This document shows, one piece after another, positions 45,090 to 54,918 of a stretch of DNA of 64,000 nt. The stretch is from Bombyx mori. Taxonomy: Eukaryota > Arthropoda > Insecta > Lepidoptera > Bombycidae. The position numbers were made by a program, and so were the translations under genes. The notes below the pieces were generated by a model. It saw only the letters and a program-made list of their open reading frames with translations, ran no database searches and had not been told where the DNA came from. Each line of letters opens with the position of its first letter. The stretch's first letter is position 1. The stretch is from the NCBI RefSeq assembly GCF_030269925.1, contig NC_085123.1, positions 7,750,001-7,814,000 on the forward strand, in the 5' to 3' direction.

Positions 45090-45392
45090 TTTTTTTTTAT
45101 TCCTACCTAAGCTGATAGCCTTGAGAGGCTATTTCAGCGTAACCTTAACTAGTAGGTGACCTCACGGGGCTCAAACCTGACGACGTTGCTAACACGAACC
45201 CTAGCAAGAGCCGTGCTTCGCAGAATTTATCACCGGATCGGAAACACGACCCACTGAGAAGATCCGGCGAGAAACTCAGCGGGCTGTGTCTGTGGGTTTA
45301 CTCGTCAAGACCTTCGTCGCAATCGCCGGGTTCGACGAGAACGATGACCGGTGCTTGAGGTACCTAAAAACAGCGTTAGTGGATCGCAAAGA
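45090..45392 (-). mobile_element. Jockey-like LINE 3' tail
   Basis: It runs from the T-run and CCTACCTAAGCTGATAGCC through CACTGAGAAGATCCGGCG to GATGACCGGTGCTTGAGG, the same tail family as at 21379 and 25095. Confidence 0.75.
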
Positions 45393-46017
45393 TTCTATTG
45401 TATATATTTCCCCTTTATATATACTGTTATTACAACTCTGAAGAAGCATTCCCATGTAAGATAGTTCCCATCCTAAGTTTCACAATATTCTAAACTTTAG
45501 TTGTTAGTAACAAAAACTAAGCTCACTCAGTTTTTCTGTTATAAATATATAAAAAAACTGATCACCAAAATATATTTATATTTTTTACTAATTTAATGTT
45601 CCAATATTTTTTATTATTATACAATGTACCACCACCAGCATAATTCATTTGAACTATGTATACAGATATAATTTCTACCATAAACAACTTCTAGAAAAAA
45701 CATCACTCACTGCTAAATAGCAGTATGTGGTGATTTTGTCCCCTGACCATCTTGCTTGGCTTGACATCACAGTGGCTTTTTACTTTTTTAGGCAATAAAA
45801 ATAAAAGTATTACACTAAAACACAATAACAATGTTTTACACAAATTCGCCAATCAATAAAACATATATATATTAAGGGGTATTTTTTTATTTGGTTAAGT
45901 TAAGGAATGATGAATAAAGCTCTATGAAAGCTTTATATATAATAGACTTTACCTTTATACATAATATGTAAGTCAGACTTAAATTATTCTCATCATAATA
46001 GTATATTGTGCACAAAG

Positions 46018-46755
46018 TTAAACAGTACCAGGTGCAAGCAATTTTACTCCTCTGTCAAACAATTTATAAAGATATTTTTTTGGCTTCATATCCACTGTAT
46101 GTATGTGTTCTTCATTGAATTTGTTTCCTGGATATTTTATTGTCAAATGACCTGAGACATCTGAACTCAATCCTGAAGAAAGGTTTTCCACTTCAACCAC
46201 AGTTTGTGCTTTGTGCGATAGCAAATTTGCCAAACAGTGGTTAGCATCATCTTCCATCACATCATTGCAATGAAATATTACAAAAGGATTTTTTGATTTA
46301 GCAGCAATTTCTATAATTTCAGAACAAAACTTATTCACTTCTTGTAATGTATACTGAAGATCTAGTAAATGTGTGATTCCATCAAAAATAATGTTAACTG
46401 TGTCATGATTACGCTGCATTTCTTCTATTTTTTTCAGCACATCTATGAGCAATTGATCAGATTCAGCATACTCCATTATATTTGTTAATGTTGCGTCACC
46501 AAAATCAAAATAATCTATCACCCCAGCCTCACAACTTTTAAACAGATTATGGTTCATTCTTAAACCAACATTGTGGTAATGAGTTATTGAGTTATGTGAG
46601 GATACTATCAAAAGAGGGCTGTTTTGCTTAATACAGTAACTGATAACACAATTGACAATGAATGAACCATCACAACCATTTATTTCTTTAACCACAATCC
46701 TGTTGGTAGATATATTTTTCTGCAATTGTAGACATGATGTTATAATGTCAGACAT
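46018..46755 (-). CDS. Elp6: Elongator complex subunit 6
   Basis: ELP6 is one of the three RecA-fold subunits (ELP4-5-6) of the Elongator accessory ring, which supports tRNA wobble-uridine modification. The single coding exon gives 245 residues. It has GCDGSFIVNCVISYCIKQ near the start (the DGSFLVHHFLSFYLK region of ELP6), SSHNSITHYHNVGLRM, SHKAQTVVEVENLSSG (the SHQSHLILRAEGLATG region) and the end YKLFDRGVKLLAPG. The Walker A motif is absent, as is normal for ELP6. The ATG at 46755 is preferred over one 8 codons upstream because TTGTTTCAG, a splice acceptor, sits directly before it, implying a 5' UTR intron. A divergent promoter toward 47000-47180 is likely. Confidence 0.88.
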   Translation of the reverse strand: MSDIITSCLQLQKNISTNRIVVKEINGCDGSFIVNCVISYCIKQNSPLLIVSSHNSITHYHNVGLRMNHNLFKSCEAGVIDYFDFGDATLTNIMEYAESDQLLIDVLKKIEEMQRNHDTVNIIFDGITHLLDLQYTLQEVNKFCSEIIEIAAKSKNPFVIFHCNDVMEDDANHCLANLLSHKAQTVVEVENLSSGLSSDVSGHLTIKYPGNKFNEEHIHTVDMKPKKYLYKLFDRGVKLLAPGTV

Positions 46756-47818
46756 CCTGAAACAATGAACTGTTTGCAATAAATTACAGCAGTTTCACAA
46801 AATTCTCGGAACAAGCTCTTTGCCAATAAATACATAGGTATAGGTACCTATATCTTGTGACGCTAAAGGGACATAAATGATAAATTTACTGAAACGCCAG
46901 TCACTGAGAGTATACTATTATCGCAAAATCTAACATATCTTCCTTCAGTCAAAACGCTGTCGGCATGCGTAGAGAAAAGTCGAGTTCGCTCGCGCGAGAC
47001 CTTCTGTATCGACATTAATCGTTCGTTTTCTCATGTATTCAAAAACTTGCCAAATAACTTATTACATAATAACACGTATTTACCGTTTATAGAAAGAAGT
47101 GGTTAATTTAACTTTCATCCAACAAGTTACCTTTCCTCACAAATATTTCAATATATTTGGAATATTTTAGTCAGGTAAGTTATTTTTGTATTTTTTCATT
47201 TTAGAAACCGTTTTAATTATGTAAACAAAGTAAAACAAAAGCCAAGGTTTTTTTCCCCTAACCTATAAGTTATAAAAATGATTTTCCATTAGAAATAACA
47301 TTTTCTAAAACTTAAATATTTTATACCTGCTTTCAACTTGCTAGTTTATTCTTTTTTATTCCCAAATGAATTATTATTAGAAAATATTACCAACGTGAAC
47401 TAATATTCACTTTCAATTCAAATAGAATACGCGTTGTGCGATTTATCTTATAAGAAAATTATTATTATTTAACAATATGGTATTAATGACATTGTATCCT
47501 AAAAAGCTAAACACTTTATTTTTATTTCTATTTCCTGTCCATAACCACATTTACAGTCATCGGGAACAGGCACATGACATGCTCATGACGCAACATTCAT
47601 CTTAAGCCCGGACGCATATTGTACGTTCGTCCGTGCTTGACCGAAAAGCTTCCGAAGGTAGGTACTCTGTGAATTGCGTAGAAATGACAATATTTATTTT
47701 TTTCTAATAAACAAAGTAAAAATTAAGGTGGTTCCTATATTAGCCCAACATTTTAATACGAAGGCTTATCCAATGTGGTTTACCTAATCTGCTCAGGACA
47801 TAGCCGACGTCACTGAAT
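46756..47818. promoter_or_regulatory. Divergent 5' region of ELP6 and possibly of the dicarboxylate carrier
   Basis: No coding sequence is seen. A strong plus-strand splice donor (GTCAG/GTAAGTTAT) lies at 47174-47175, and the ELP6 acceptor points left at 46756. This fits two non-coding first exons reading outward from a shared promoter around 46900-47150. The plus-strand transcript would then splice to the acceptor at 52224 in front of the carrier ATG. This is inference; no core promoter motif is clear. Confidence 0.4.
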
Positions 47819-47914
47819 GGGGTTGGCAACTGTCAAAGTGGCGCTGGTGTGCATTGTTCCCATAACATTCAATATTTGTATTGGAAATTTTGATTAAAAA
47901 TTATTTTAAGAACA

Positions 47915-49642
47915 ATGACGCGTTGTTTTGTGCCAATATGCTCAGAAATTGGAGTACATCAATTCCCGAAGGACAAGAAAATTGGAAGACTGTGGTTAAA
48001 GGCTATTCGACGCGAAAAAAGTACTCCCACAAAAAGTTCGAGGTTATGTCGTAAACACTTTGTGGAATCTGACTATGAAAACATTAGTAAATACACAGGT
48101 ATGCTTCTTTCTGCCAAATATTTATAATGCATGACTAGGTGTAGCACACATCTTTGTTCTCTTATAAAAAAAAACCCAAAAATAATTAGTTAGGCACACT
48201 ATTAGTTGCTAACATATTTAGCAAGTAGATTTATGCTGTAAGGAACTTATTAACAAACACAAAATCAGACTGGAGGAAACACATTCCTCATGAGCTGTTG
48301 TTCATTATCAGCTGTTACTATTGAAAGTTCTATCTAAACCGCTGCATCCATTGTAATAACAAACATTTTAAAACTATGCTCAGGTTTCCTTGTGATAGTA
48401 TATTTAAATGTTTTTCTTTGTGTTGAAGGTGTCAAACATGAACATAAATATCTGAAGAAAGGTGCTGTACCATCTATATTTTCATGGAATATGAAACCAG
48501 TTTCTGAAGAAAAAAAAAGTAGAGAACAAAGGTTACAAACTCGTAACCTTAAAAAACAGCTTTTTAGCCTGCCCAACACATCCCATTACTGTGAAGATAT
48601 AGTACCCCTTGAAGAACACAGCAGTGTGCATTTTGATTCAAATGTCTCTCAAGAAATTCTAATAGAAAATAATAAATCTAGTATAGATGAAACGATTACA
48701 AGGCATCATATTACTATTGGAACTCAGACATCCAATATATTAAGATTGTTCTCTACAGAGCTATTACTTGCAGACGATGAGACAGTGCAATACTACACCG
48801 GGTTGGAAACAGCATCTAAGTTTTCATTAGTTTTAATCACACTTTTGCCAATGGCAAATGATATAAGGTATCGCTGGAGTAGAGTGGTCGGCATATCAAT
48901 AGAAGATCAATTTTTAATGTTACTAATTAAGCTTAGAAGAAATACAACAGATTTTGAATTAAGTAAAATTTTTGGTGTAAGTAAAACTGAAGTGTCTAAT
49001 ATTGTTGTAACATGGATAAATTTTGTCAGTGATATCTGGAGCCTAATTGACATTTGGCCTAGCCGCAGCTTAGTAAATTATTATATGCCTAATTGTTTTA
49101 GAACACATTATCCCTCCACAAGGGTGATTATAGATGGGACTGAAATAGGCATACAGAAGCCTAGTCAACCTGATACTCAAAAAGCGTCATTTAGTTCTTA
49201 TAAACATAAAAACACCTTGAAATTTTTGGTAGGAGCTTCACCAGGGGGATTATTAACATATGTTTCAAACGGCTATGCTGGTTCTGCAAGTGATCGACAG
49301 ATAGTAGAACGAAGTAAGCTGCTGCAGATTTGTGATTCTGGAGATAGTATTATGGCAGACAGAGGTTTTAATGTACAGGATCTGTTTGCCTCTAAAGGAA
49401 TTAGTATCAATATCCCATCTTTTTTAAAAGGTAAATCACAAATCCCAGGTGTTCAGTTAAAGATAGATCAAAAATTAGCTAGTCAGAGGGTTCACATAGA
49501 ACGATTAATAGGGCTAACAAAAACTTATTTAATATTAAAAAATGAACTAAATCATTTTTATGTACCTTTAGCATCTAAAATATTTTTCATATGTGTAATG
49601 TTATGTAATTTTAGAGAAGGAATTGTCAATAAAAACAATTAA
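47915..49642 (+). CDS. THAP-DDE transposase of the ISL2EU element (2 exons)
   Basis: Exons 47915-48098 and 48429-49642 are joined at ACAG/GTATGC and GTTGAAG/GTGTC, giving 465 residues. Residues 1 to about 75 form a THAP zinc finger, with Cys4 and Cys9 (MTRCFVPIC), FPKDKKIGRLWLKAIR, LCRKHF for the Cys and His, and YLKKGAVPSIF after the splice. A helix-turn-helix follows (DFELSKIFGVSKTEVSNIV), then a DDE nuclease fold. The catalytic residues appear intact: Asp297 in VIIDGTEI, Asp372 in MADRGF and Glu419 in HIERLIG. THAP binds the element ends and DDE performs cutting and joining, by family knowledge. The start is set by the THAP Met-x-x-Cys form. The stop lies 16 bases from the original end of the convergent nuclease gene. 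Confidence 0.9.
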
Positions 49643-49731
49643 AAATATTACTGATTTTTTATTTCGACAAGTGTGTATAGTTATAATACAGATATTTTTC
49701 ATACAATGCTTCTTTGAAAATATTTTCATAA

Positions 49732-49967
49732 TATTTTCTTTTTTGCCACGTACCATCCGGCTATGGAATGAGCTCCCCTCCACGGTGTTTCCCGAGCGCT
49801 ATGACATGTCCTTCTTCAAACGAGGCTTATGGAGAGTATTAAGCGGTAGGCAGCGGCTTGGCTCTGCCCCTGGCATTGCTGAAGTCCATGGGCGACGGTA
49901 ACCACTCACCATCAGGTGGGCCGTATGCCCGTCTGCCTACAAAGGCAATAAAAAAAAAAAAAAAAAA
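49732..49967 (+). mobile_element. LINE 3' tail nested in the ISL2EU element
   Basis: A 5'-truncated plus-strand LINE end encodes TIRLWNELPSTVFPERYDMS and [15 protein letters not shown] then a stop, followed by 3' UTR and an 18-A tail. The 10-bp target duplication ATTTTCATAA is exact at 49722-49731 and 49968-49977. The RLWNxLP C-terminus is known from CR1/jockey-type LINEs. The perfect duplication and long A-tail indicate a recent event. Confidence 0.9.
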
Positions 49968-51681
49968 ATTTTCATAAAAGATATCTAATTTATTTAACAT
50001 ATTATTTATAAAATTATTGTCTTTTTCAACGTAAACCACTTTGATGTCCTTGTAAGTATAAATGACCAAGTTGCAGTATGTTTTGCCTGAGCAGTATAAC
50101 TGCCCTTGGATTTGATAATAATATGGGCAGGTTTTTTTTAGAGACAATATCCCGTTGCATTGTTCTAAGTAAGGCACCGTTGTTATATTAATTTCATGTT
50201 TTCTGCTAGCATATGGACATTTCACTTCAATTATAGTTTCTTCGCCCAACACACCATCAGGAGATGCAGCAAGATATGGGCGCTCTTGGCTAATGAAAAT
50301 GCCACATGGCTCCACTAGCAAATCATATATATTAGCATATTTTGCTAGAGCAATTTTTTCATTTTGTAAGCCATGAGTCGTTGCCCTAGAAGTGAAATAT
50401 TTTTTATTTAACAATTCACTTGCGTATTTCACCATTGTTGCACTTTTTAAATGGCATATTGTGTGGTAATTGCTGGCTGTGATACGGTTTTTTCTGTACT
50501 CATGCCAGTGGGAGCACTCAAGCTGTCCTATCGTCAAATTTTGGATTTCGTTGATTTCTTCTGGAGTTATTTCTAGCAATTTCAGATTTTTCAATAACTG
50601 TTGTTTAGGATGAACAGATGTGTAGTCATGGTCATTAGTTAATGCGTATGGGTTTGCTGGTTCATAAAGTTGTTTCAAAGGCATGTGTGAGTTAGGAAAA
50701 CCAATTATTAAATTTCTGACTAATGTATTATAACTTACTCTGTTAAGAGTTTTCAGAGGATAAGGCTCAAATATTACCTTCTTTTTCTTACTCATTTTTT
50801 CTGCGTGGACTGGGGTACCAGTGTAAAATTTGTTTGGTATATGGAATTGTTGTAATTTTTGTGTGCACACTTCATGGAGAAGTATAAACTTTTCATGAAC
50901 CATATTCTCAATTCCTAGTAAGAGAACAGCAACATGCTTACAAACGGCATTCACAGCACTTCCCGCAGGACATTCACAATGGGATTCTACAGGATTCCCA
51001 TCCTTATGAAGTTTGATATTAACTTCATACTGCAGGTTCCTCATTGTTTTCCTGCAATGTCCTTTCACATAAGTATAATCCCCAACAACAGAAGATCTGG
51101 CCGTTAGTAAATGCCGGCTTTCATATAGCTCATTGGCCATGCTTGACTTCTTCAGAGTGCTGAAAACAAAAATTAAAGTACAAAAATAGGAGATTGAGAG
51201 TATGAGTAACTTAAAATTGTAAATGCCCTATCTACTAATAACTTACTAGTTTAAATAATGCCTTAATGCTGTTTTGTCAATAGGTGGCAAAACAGTGTTA
51301 CTGTTTATATCACGATATGTGTCTCCTAATGGTAAGTCCATTTTAGGATCATGGCCATCGACTCTTTCAGCACGACCAAAATTAAAATTTTGGTCATATA
51401 GCTCTAATCTGAAAAAAGTAAAATAATACATTAGTTGGTAGGTAATGTATGTAATATGAGCAATTCTTTCTGCACATGCTACAAGGAATAAAGTTCCTAA
51501 GGTACACAATTTAATATTATTATTATAATAGCTACTGGAAACAGTTTGAAAGAAGTTTTTTAAGTTTATATAAAACATCAACATTGTACCTTTCGACAAG
51601 ATCCACTTTTTTTCCTCGTAAAGATGCACCACGTTTTCTCAACTCCTCCTTTAATTCTTTAACTATCCAGTTGGAATACAT
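49839..51681 (-). CDS. SAP-SWIM-YqaJ nuclease of the ISL2EU element (3 exons)
   Basis: Exons 51590-51681, 51247-51408 and 49839-51159 join in phase (AAAG/GTACAA, ACTA/GTAAGT), giving 524 residues. Residues 2-35 form a SAP-like DNA-binding helix pair (VKELKEELRKRGASLRGKKV). A SWIM zinc finger uses Cys146, Cys148, Cys158 and His160 (ESHCECPAG...VCKHV). A YqaJ exonuclease domain has Glu352 (QNEKIAL), Asp386 (ASPDG), Glu396 and Lys398 (IEVKCP) and Gln434-438 (YYQIQGQ), all in place for metal-dependent nuclease activity. The present C-terminus is foreign: after LDIFYEN the frame runs into the antisense of the nested LINE. The uninterrupted gene would have ended at 49659, about 20 codons past that point. 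Its role in transposition is not established. Confidence 0.88.
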
Positions 51682-51846
51682 GTTGTAAAACTGTTTAACA
51701 CTACTTAGAAAGTAATAAGAACCGTATCAAAGTCACAAAATGCCGAAATATCACGAACGCAAAACACACAAAATGGCGGCTCTCTGTGACAAGAGAACAA
51801 GCTACGCTGGCGCCATCTGAGAAAAGCTTTAACCGGCCAACCCCAT

Positions 51847-52235
51847 TGTGATCGTGTCTTAGAGCTAGGTGACCTACGTTATTAACTATGTTTTTACCAT
51901 AGCCCGGGCCTAATGTTGATCTCAATTTGCTGTCATTTGTCACTTTGTCAATTGTTGTCAATGTCGTTTGTCAAGGTTAAGGTCGTTGTCACCGTGAAAT
52001 CTAATAAGTAAAGCGATTTTAAATAATGACAAACTAAATAGTGATTTCTATTCAATTTTATTTGGTTTCTTTCGAACTTAGATTGGCAAGCATATGAATG
52101 ATAAATTTTAATTTAGTACGACATAAGTGTAATAGTAATAAAAAGTAATAAAATAGTAAAATGTAAATTAATAGTGCTAAACAATATAAACATTTAAACT
52201 ACAAATGAAAATGTATTTTTGCAGTTCAAAATACC
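51847..52235. promoter_or_regulatory. Flank between the ISL2EU element and the carrier start
   Basis: No coding sequence is seen here. A splice acceptor (TATTTTTGCAG) ends at 52224, 11 bases before the carrier ATG, so at least one non-coding first exon lies upstream. Candidate donors are a weak site near 52010 in this block, or the strong site at 47174 on the other side of the transposon. Confidence 0.45.
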
Positions 52236-54918
52236 ATGTCTAAAGAAGTAAAAGTATCACGATGGTATTTTGGTGGTTTGGCATCTGCAGGAGCAGCATG
52301 CATCACACATCCACTAGACTTGCTCAAGGTTCAAATGCAGACACAAAAGGGAAAAAATATTTCTATGATACAACTTACTGGTATTGTATTAAAGAACCAA
52401 GGTGAGCAACTACATCACTTTCATATTACTATAATTCAAGTTCTGAAAAACACTAATCCTCAAAATAATATAAATATAAATTTACAACTGTGCATATCTC
52501 AACAGACCATTACCATGTAGCAAAAAATTTAAATGTACTTACATGTTTTGTAGGTAAATGATAGTTGGTAATATATAAGGATAAAATGATACCTCTACCT
52601 ATAAAATATAATTACTTATGTAACCATGGATTACATAGAAATTAATGGACATGGAGTATCAATGATTTTTTTATACAGACCAATTTTAAGTTTTTCTTTT
52701 CTAGGAATCTCAGGGTTGTACAATGGTATATCAGCCTCTTTATTAAGACAGCTGACATATTCCACATCTAGATTTGGTATTTATGAAATTTCCAAGCAAC
52801 ATATGACACCAAAAGACGTGAGTTTTTAAATAATAATAAATACTTTTTAGTTATAAAGTTATTTTTTAATAGAATCTATTATTCACTTCATAGCCCATAA
52901 CTATTTGTTCACAGAAAATAATGGGTGAATTAAAATAAAGCACACTTAAACAACATATTGGACTTTGCCTCATCTTAGATAAAAACCAATCAGTCTGTCT
53001 GTCAAGTGTAGTGGTTAATTATAGTGATTGACTGTTAAATGACATCCACATTAGATTTCTGATCAGGTTCAATACTTTTAAGATATCTGTTTTTAAAGAT
53101 GTTCTTGTCTTGTGCATGTATTTCCAGCCATCATAAAAAGAGAGAAAAATCATATCTTTAGGTTGTTGTATGAATATAGAAAGATACCATCATAGTTTTA
53201 TAACTATAACACTTAAAAGAGAAGATTAAATTATCAGAAATTGTAAACACAAAATATCCCAATTATCTGAATTGCACTAACAATATTAATAGCTATTGTT
53301 TCTAGGGTAGCGCGATACCTTTCTACATGTCAGCATTTTTAGCTGGGCTTGGTGGATTTACTGGTGGTTTTGTCGGAAATCCGGCCGATTTAGTCAATGT
53401 CAGAATGCAAAATGATGTCAAACTTCCACCTGAGCAGAGGAGAAAGTAATTAACTCTTTATTACATTATGATTTTCTTAGTAACTAAATCAGTTTCAATC
53501 AGAAAACCTTATATGAATTTATAAAAACACAAATTCTTGATATGTATTTACTTTTATTTTATACTTTTGTACTTATTTATATTGTTAAGCATGAATGTAT
53601 CCCTATCTGAACAGTAGGATAACCATATTACAATACTGTTAAGACCTTGATTGCATATCTCAAAGAGGGCAGGTGCCACAATCATTTAGTGGTGGACAGC
53701 CTATAACAAATATTCGTCTTGCCTATCTGAAACATTAAAAACATGTTTATATTTTATTTTCCAGACACACAAACATGATTAAAACAGTAACTGAATTTAA
53801 ATAAGAAGAGTCTCATTTTGCTTGTATTTTTTTATATTTTTTAGACCATAATTTACTTATTAATAAGAAACAAATCAAAACTAAAAGTATAAATATTTCC
53901 TTAATTATTTTAGTTACAAGAATGCAATACATGGCTTGTGGCGGGTTGCAGTTGATGAAGGTGTGTTAAGATTGTGGTCTGGAGCCACCATGACCTGTAC
54001 TCGTGCTGCACTCATGACAATTGGACAACTGTCATTCTATGATCAAATCAAGGGACTGCTCCTTTCGTCACCATACTTTGGAGAAAATGTTGCCACTCAC
54101 GTAACATCCAGCTTATTAGCGGTAAGCTTTTATTTTGTTTATGTATTCTATACATGTTTATATATTTATAAAATAATTTACATTTTGAAATATTCGCCAT
54201 TATTTAATGTGATTCACAACTCATTACATTGTCAATATATCCAATTTTTGTTGATTTGATAAATTTCATTGGAATTATATTATTATACATGAATTTTAAA
54301 TATTAATTGAAAATCGTATTAATTATAGATCAGTAGAAAATTTTATTAGAATTTATTACCAATATTAATAAGATAATAATATTATTAAACTATAAAAATC
54401 AATAAAATGGACCAAGAACAACTGTTGAAATAAATTGAATATTCATGATACAAGGTGAATGCCGCCTCTGCTTGCCGAAGAAATCGAGATCTTAATTGTA
54501 TCGTAAATTAGCAGCCCCACCATTCCAACGGGAAAGCATGAGTTCATGCTTAAAGTAGTATGGCTTGTGGCACAGCCAACAAGCTCTGCCCCCCATAAAG
54601 CCAATGGGCCTTGATTAAAATAACATTCGTATGGAGATTCTAGGCTTCAAGATTATGTATTTGAAACCGTTACAGGGTGCGATAGCAACAACAATGACTC
54701 AGCCCGTGGACGTCCTAAAGACCAGGGCAATGAACGCGAAGCCGGGTGAAATCAAAAGTATACTCTCACTCGTCAAGAATACCGCAAAAGAGAGTCCCTT
54801 GGCGTTTTTCAAAGGATACATTCCAGCGTTCGTGAGACTGGCACCACACACTATTTTGACTTTTGTTTTCTTAGAACAGCTTAGAATGAATTTTGGAATT
54901 TTGAAAAGTCAATCGTAA
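52236..54918 (+). CDS. Dic1: Mitochondrial dicarboxylate carrier (SLC25A10 type, 5 exons)
   Basis: This inner-membrane carrier exchanges malate or succinate for phosphate. Coding exons are 52236-52401, 52705-52817, 53306-53445, 53914-54121 and 54676-54918, all GT/AG and in phase, giving 289 residues. Three carrier repeats show the signature PxDxxKxxxQ-like motifs: HPLDLLKVQMQTQ, NPADLVNVRMQND and QPVDVLKTRAMN. The stretch NPADLVNVRMQNDVKLPPEQ, continuing RRNY, is specific for the dicarboxylate carrier within SLC25. RWYFGGLASAGAACITHPLD at the start and APHTILTFVFLEQLRMNFG at the end are also typical. The start Met is the only one near the first helix. The acceptor 11 bases upstream shows a spliced 5' UTR. 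Confidence 0.95.

Larger units (their letters stand above)
43743..46017. other. Region between the kinesin start and the ELP6 stop
   Basis: No gene was found. The kinesin promoter must lie at its left end, but I see no clear core element. It holds a tRNA-derived SINE (44237-44530), a LINE fragment (44822-44908) and a LINE tail (45090-45392). A possible minus-strand polyadenylation signal for ELP6 is TTTATT at 45887-45892. Confidence 0.5.
47819..51844. mobile_element. ISL2EU-type DNA transposon with two genes
   Basis: The 4026-bp element is bounded by the inverted ends GGGGTTGGC (47819-47827 and 51836-51844), with a second similar block inside each end (TGGCGC). AT dinucleotides flank both sides (47817-47818 and 51845-51846), a likely 2-bp target duplication. 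It carries two convergent spliced genes: a THAP-DDE transposase on the plus strand and a SAP-SWIM-YqaJ nuclease on the minus strand. The pairing of a THAP/DDE transposase with a YqaJ nuclease is the hallmark of the ISL2EU superfamily. A 236-bp LINE tail is nested at 49732-49967. Both reading frames are otherwise open, so this is a young or recently active copy. Confidence 0.8.

Noticed and set aside
46756..46779. Upstream ATG adding eight residues to ELP6
   Set aside because: A splice acceptor lies between this ATG and the next, so the upstream codons are most likely intronic.
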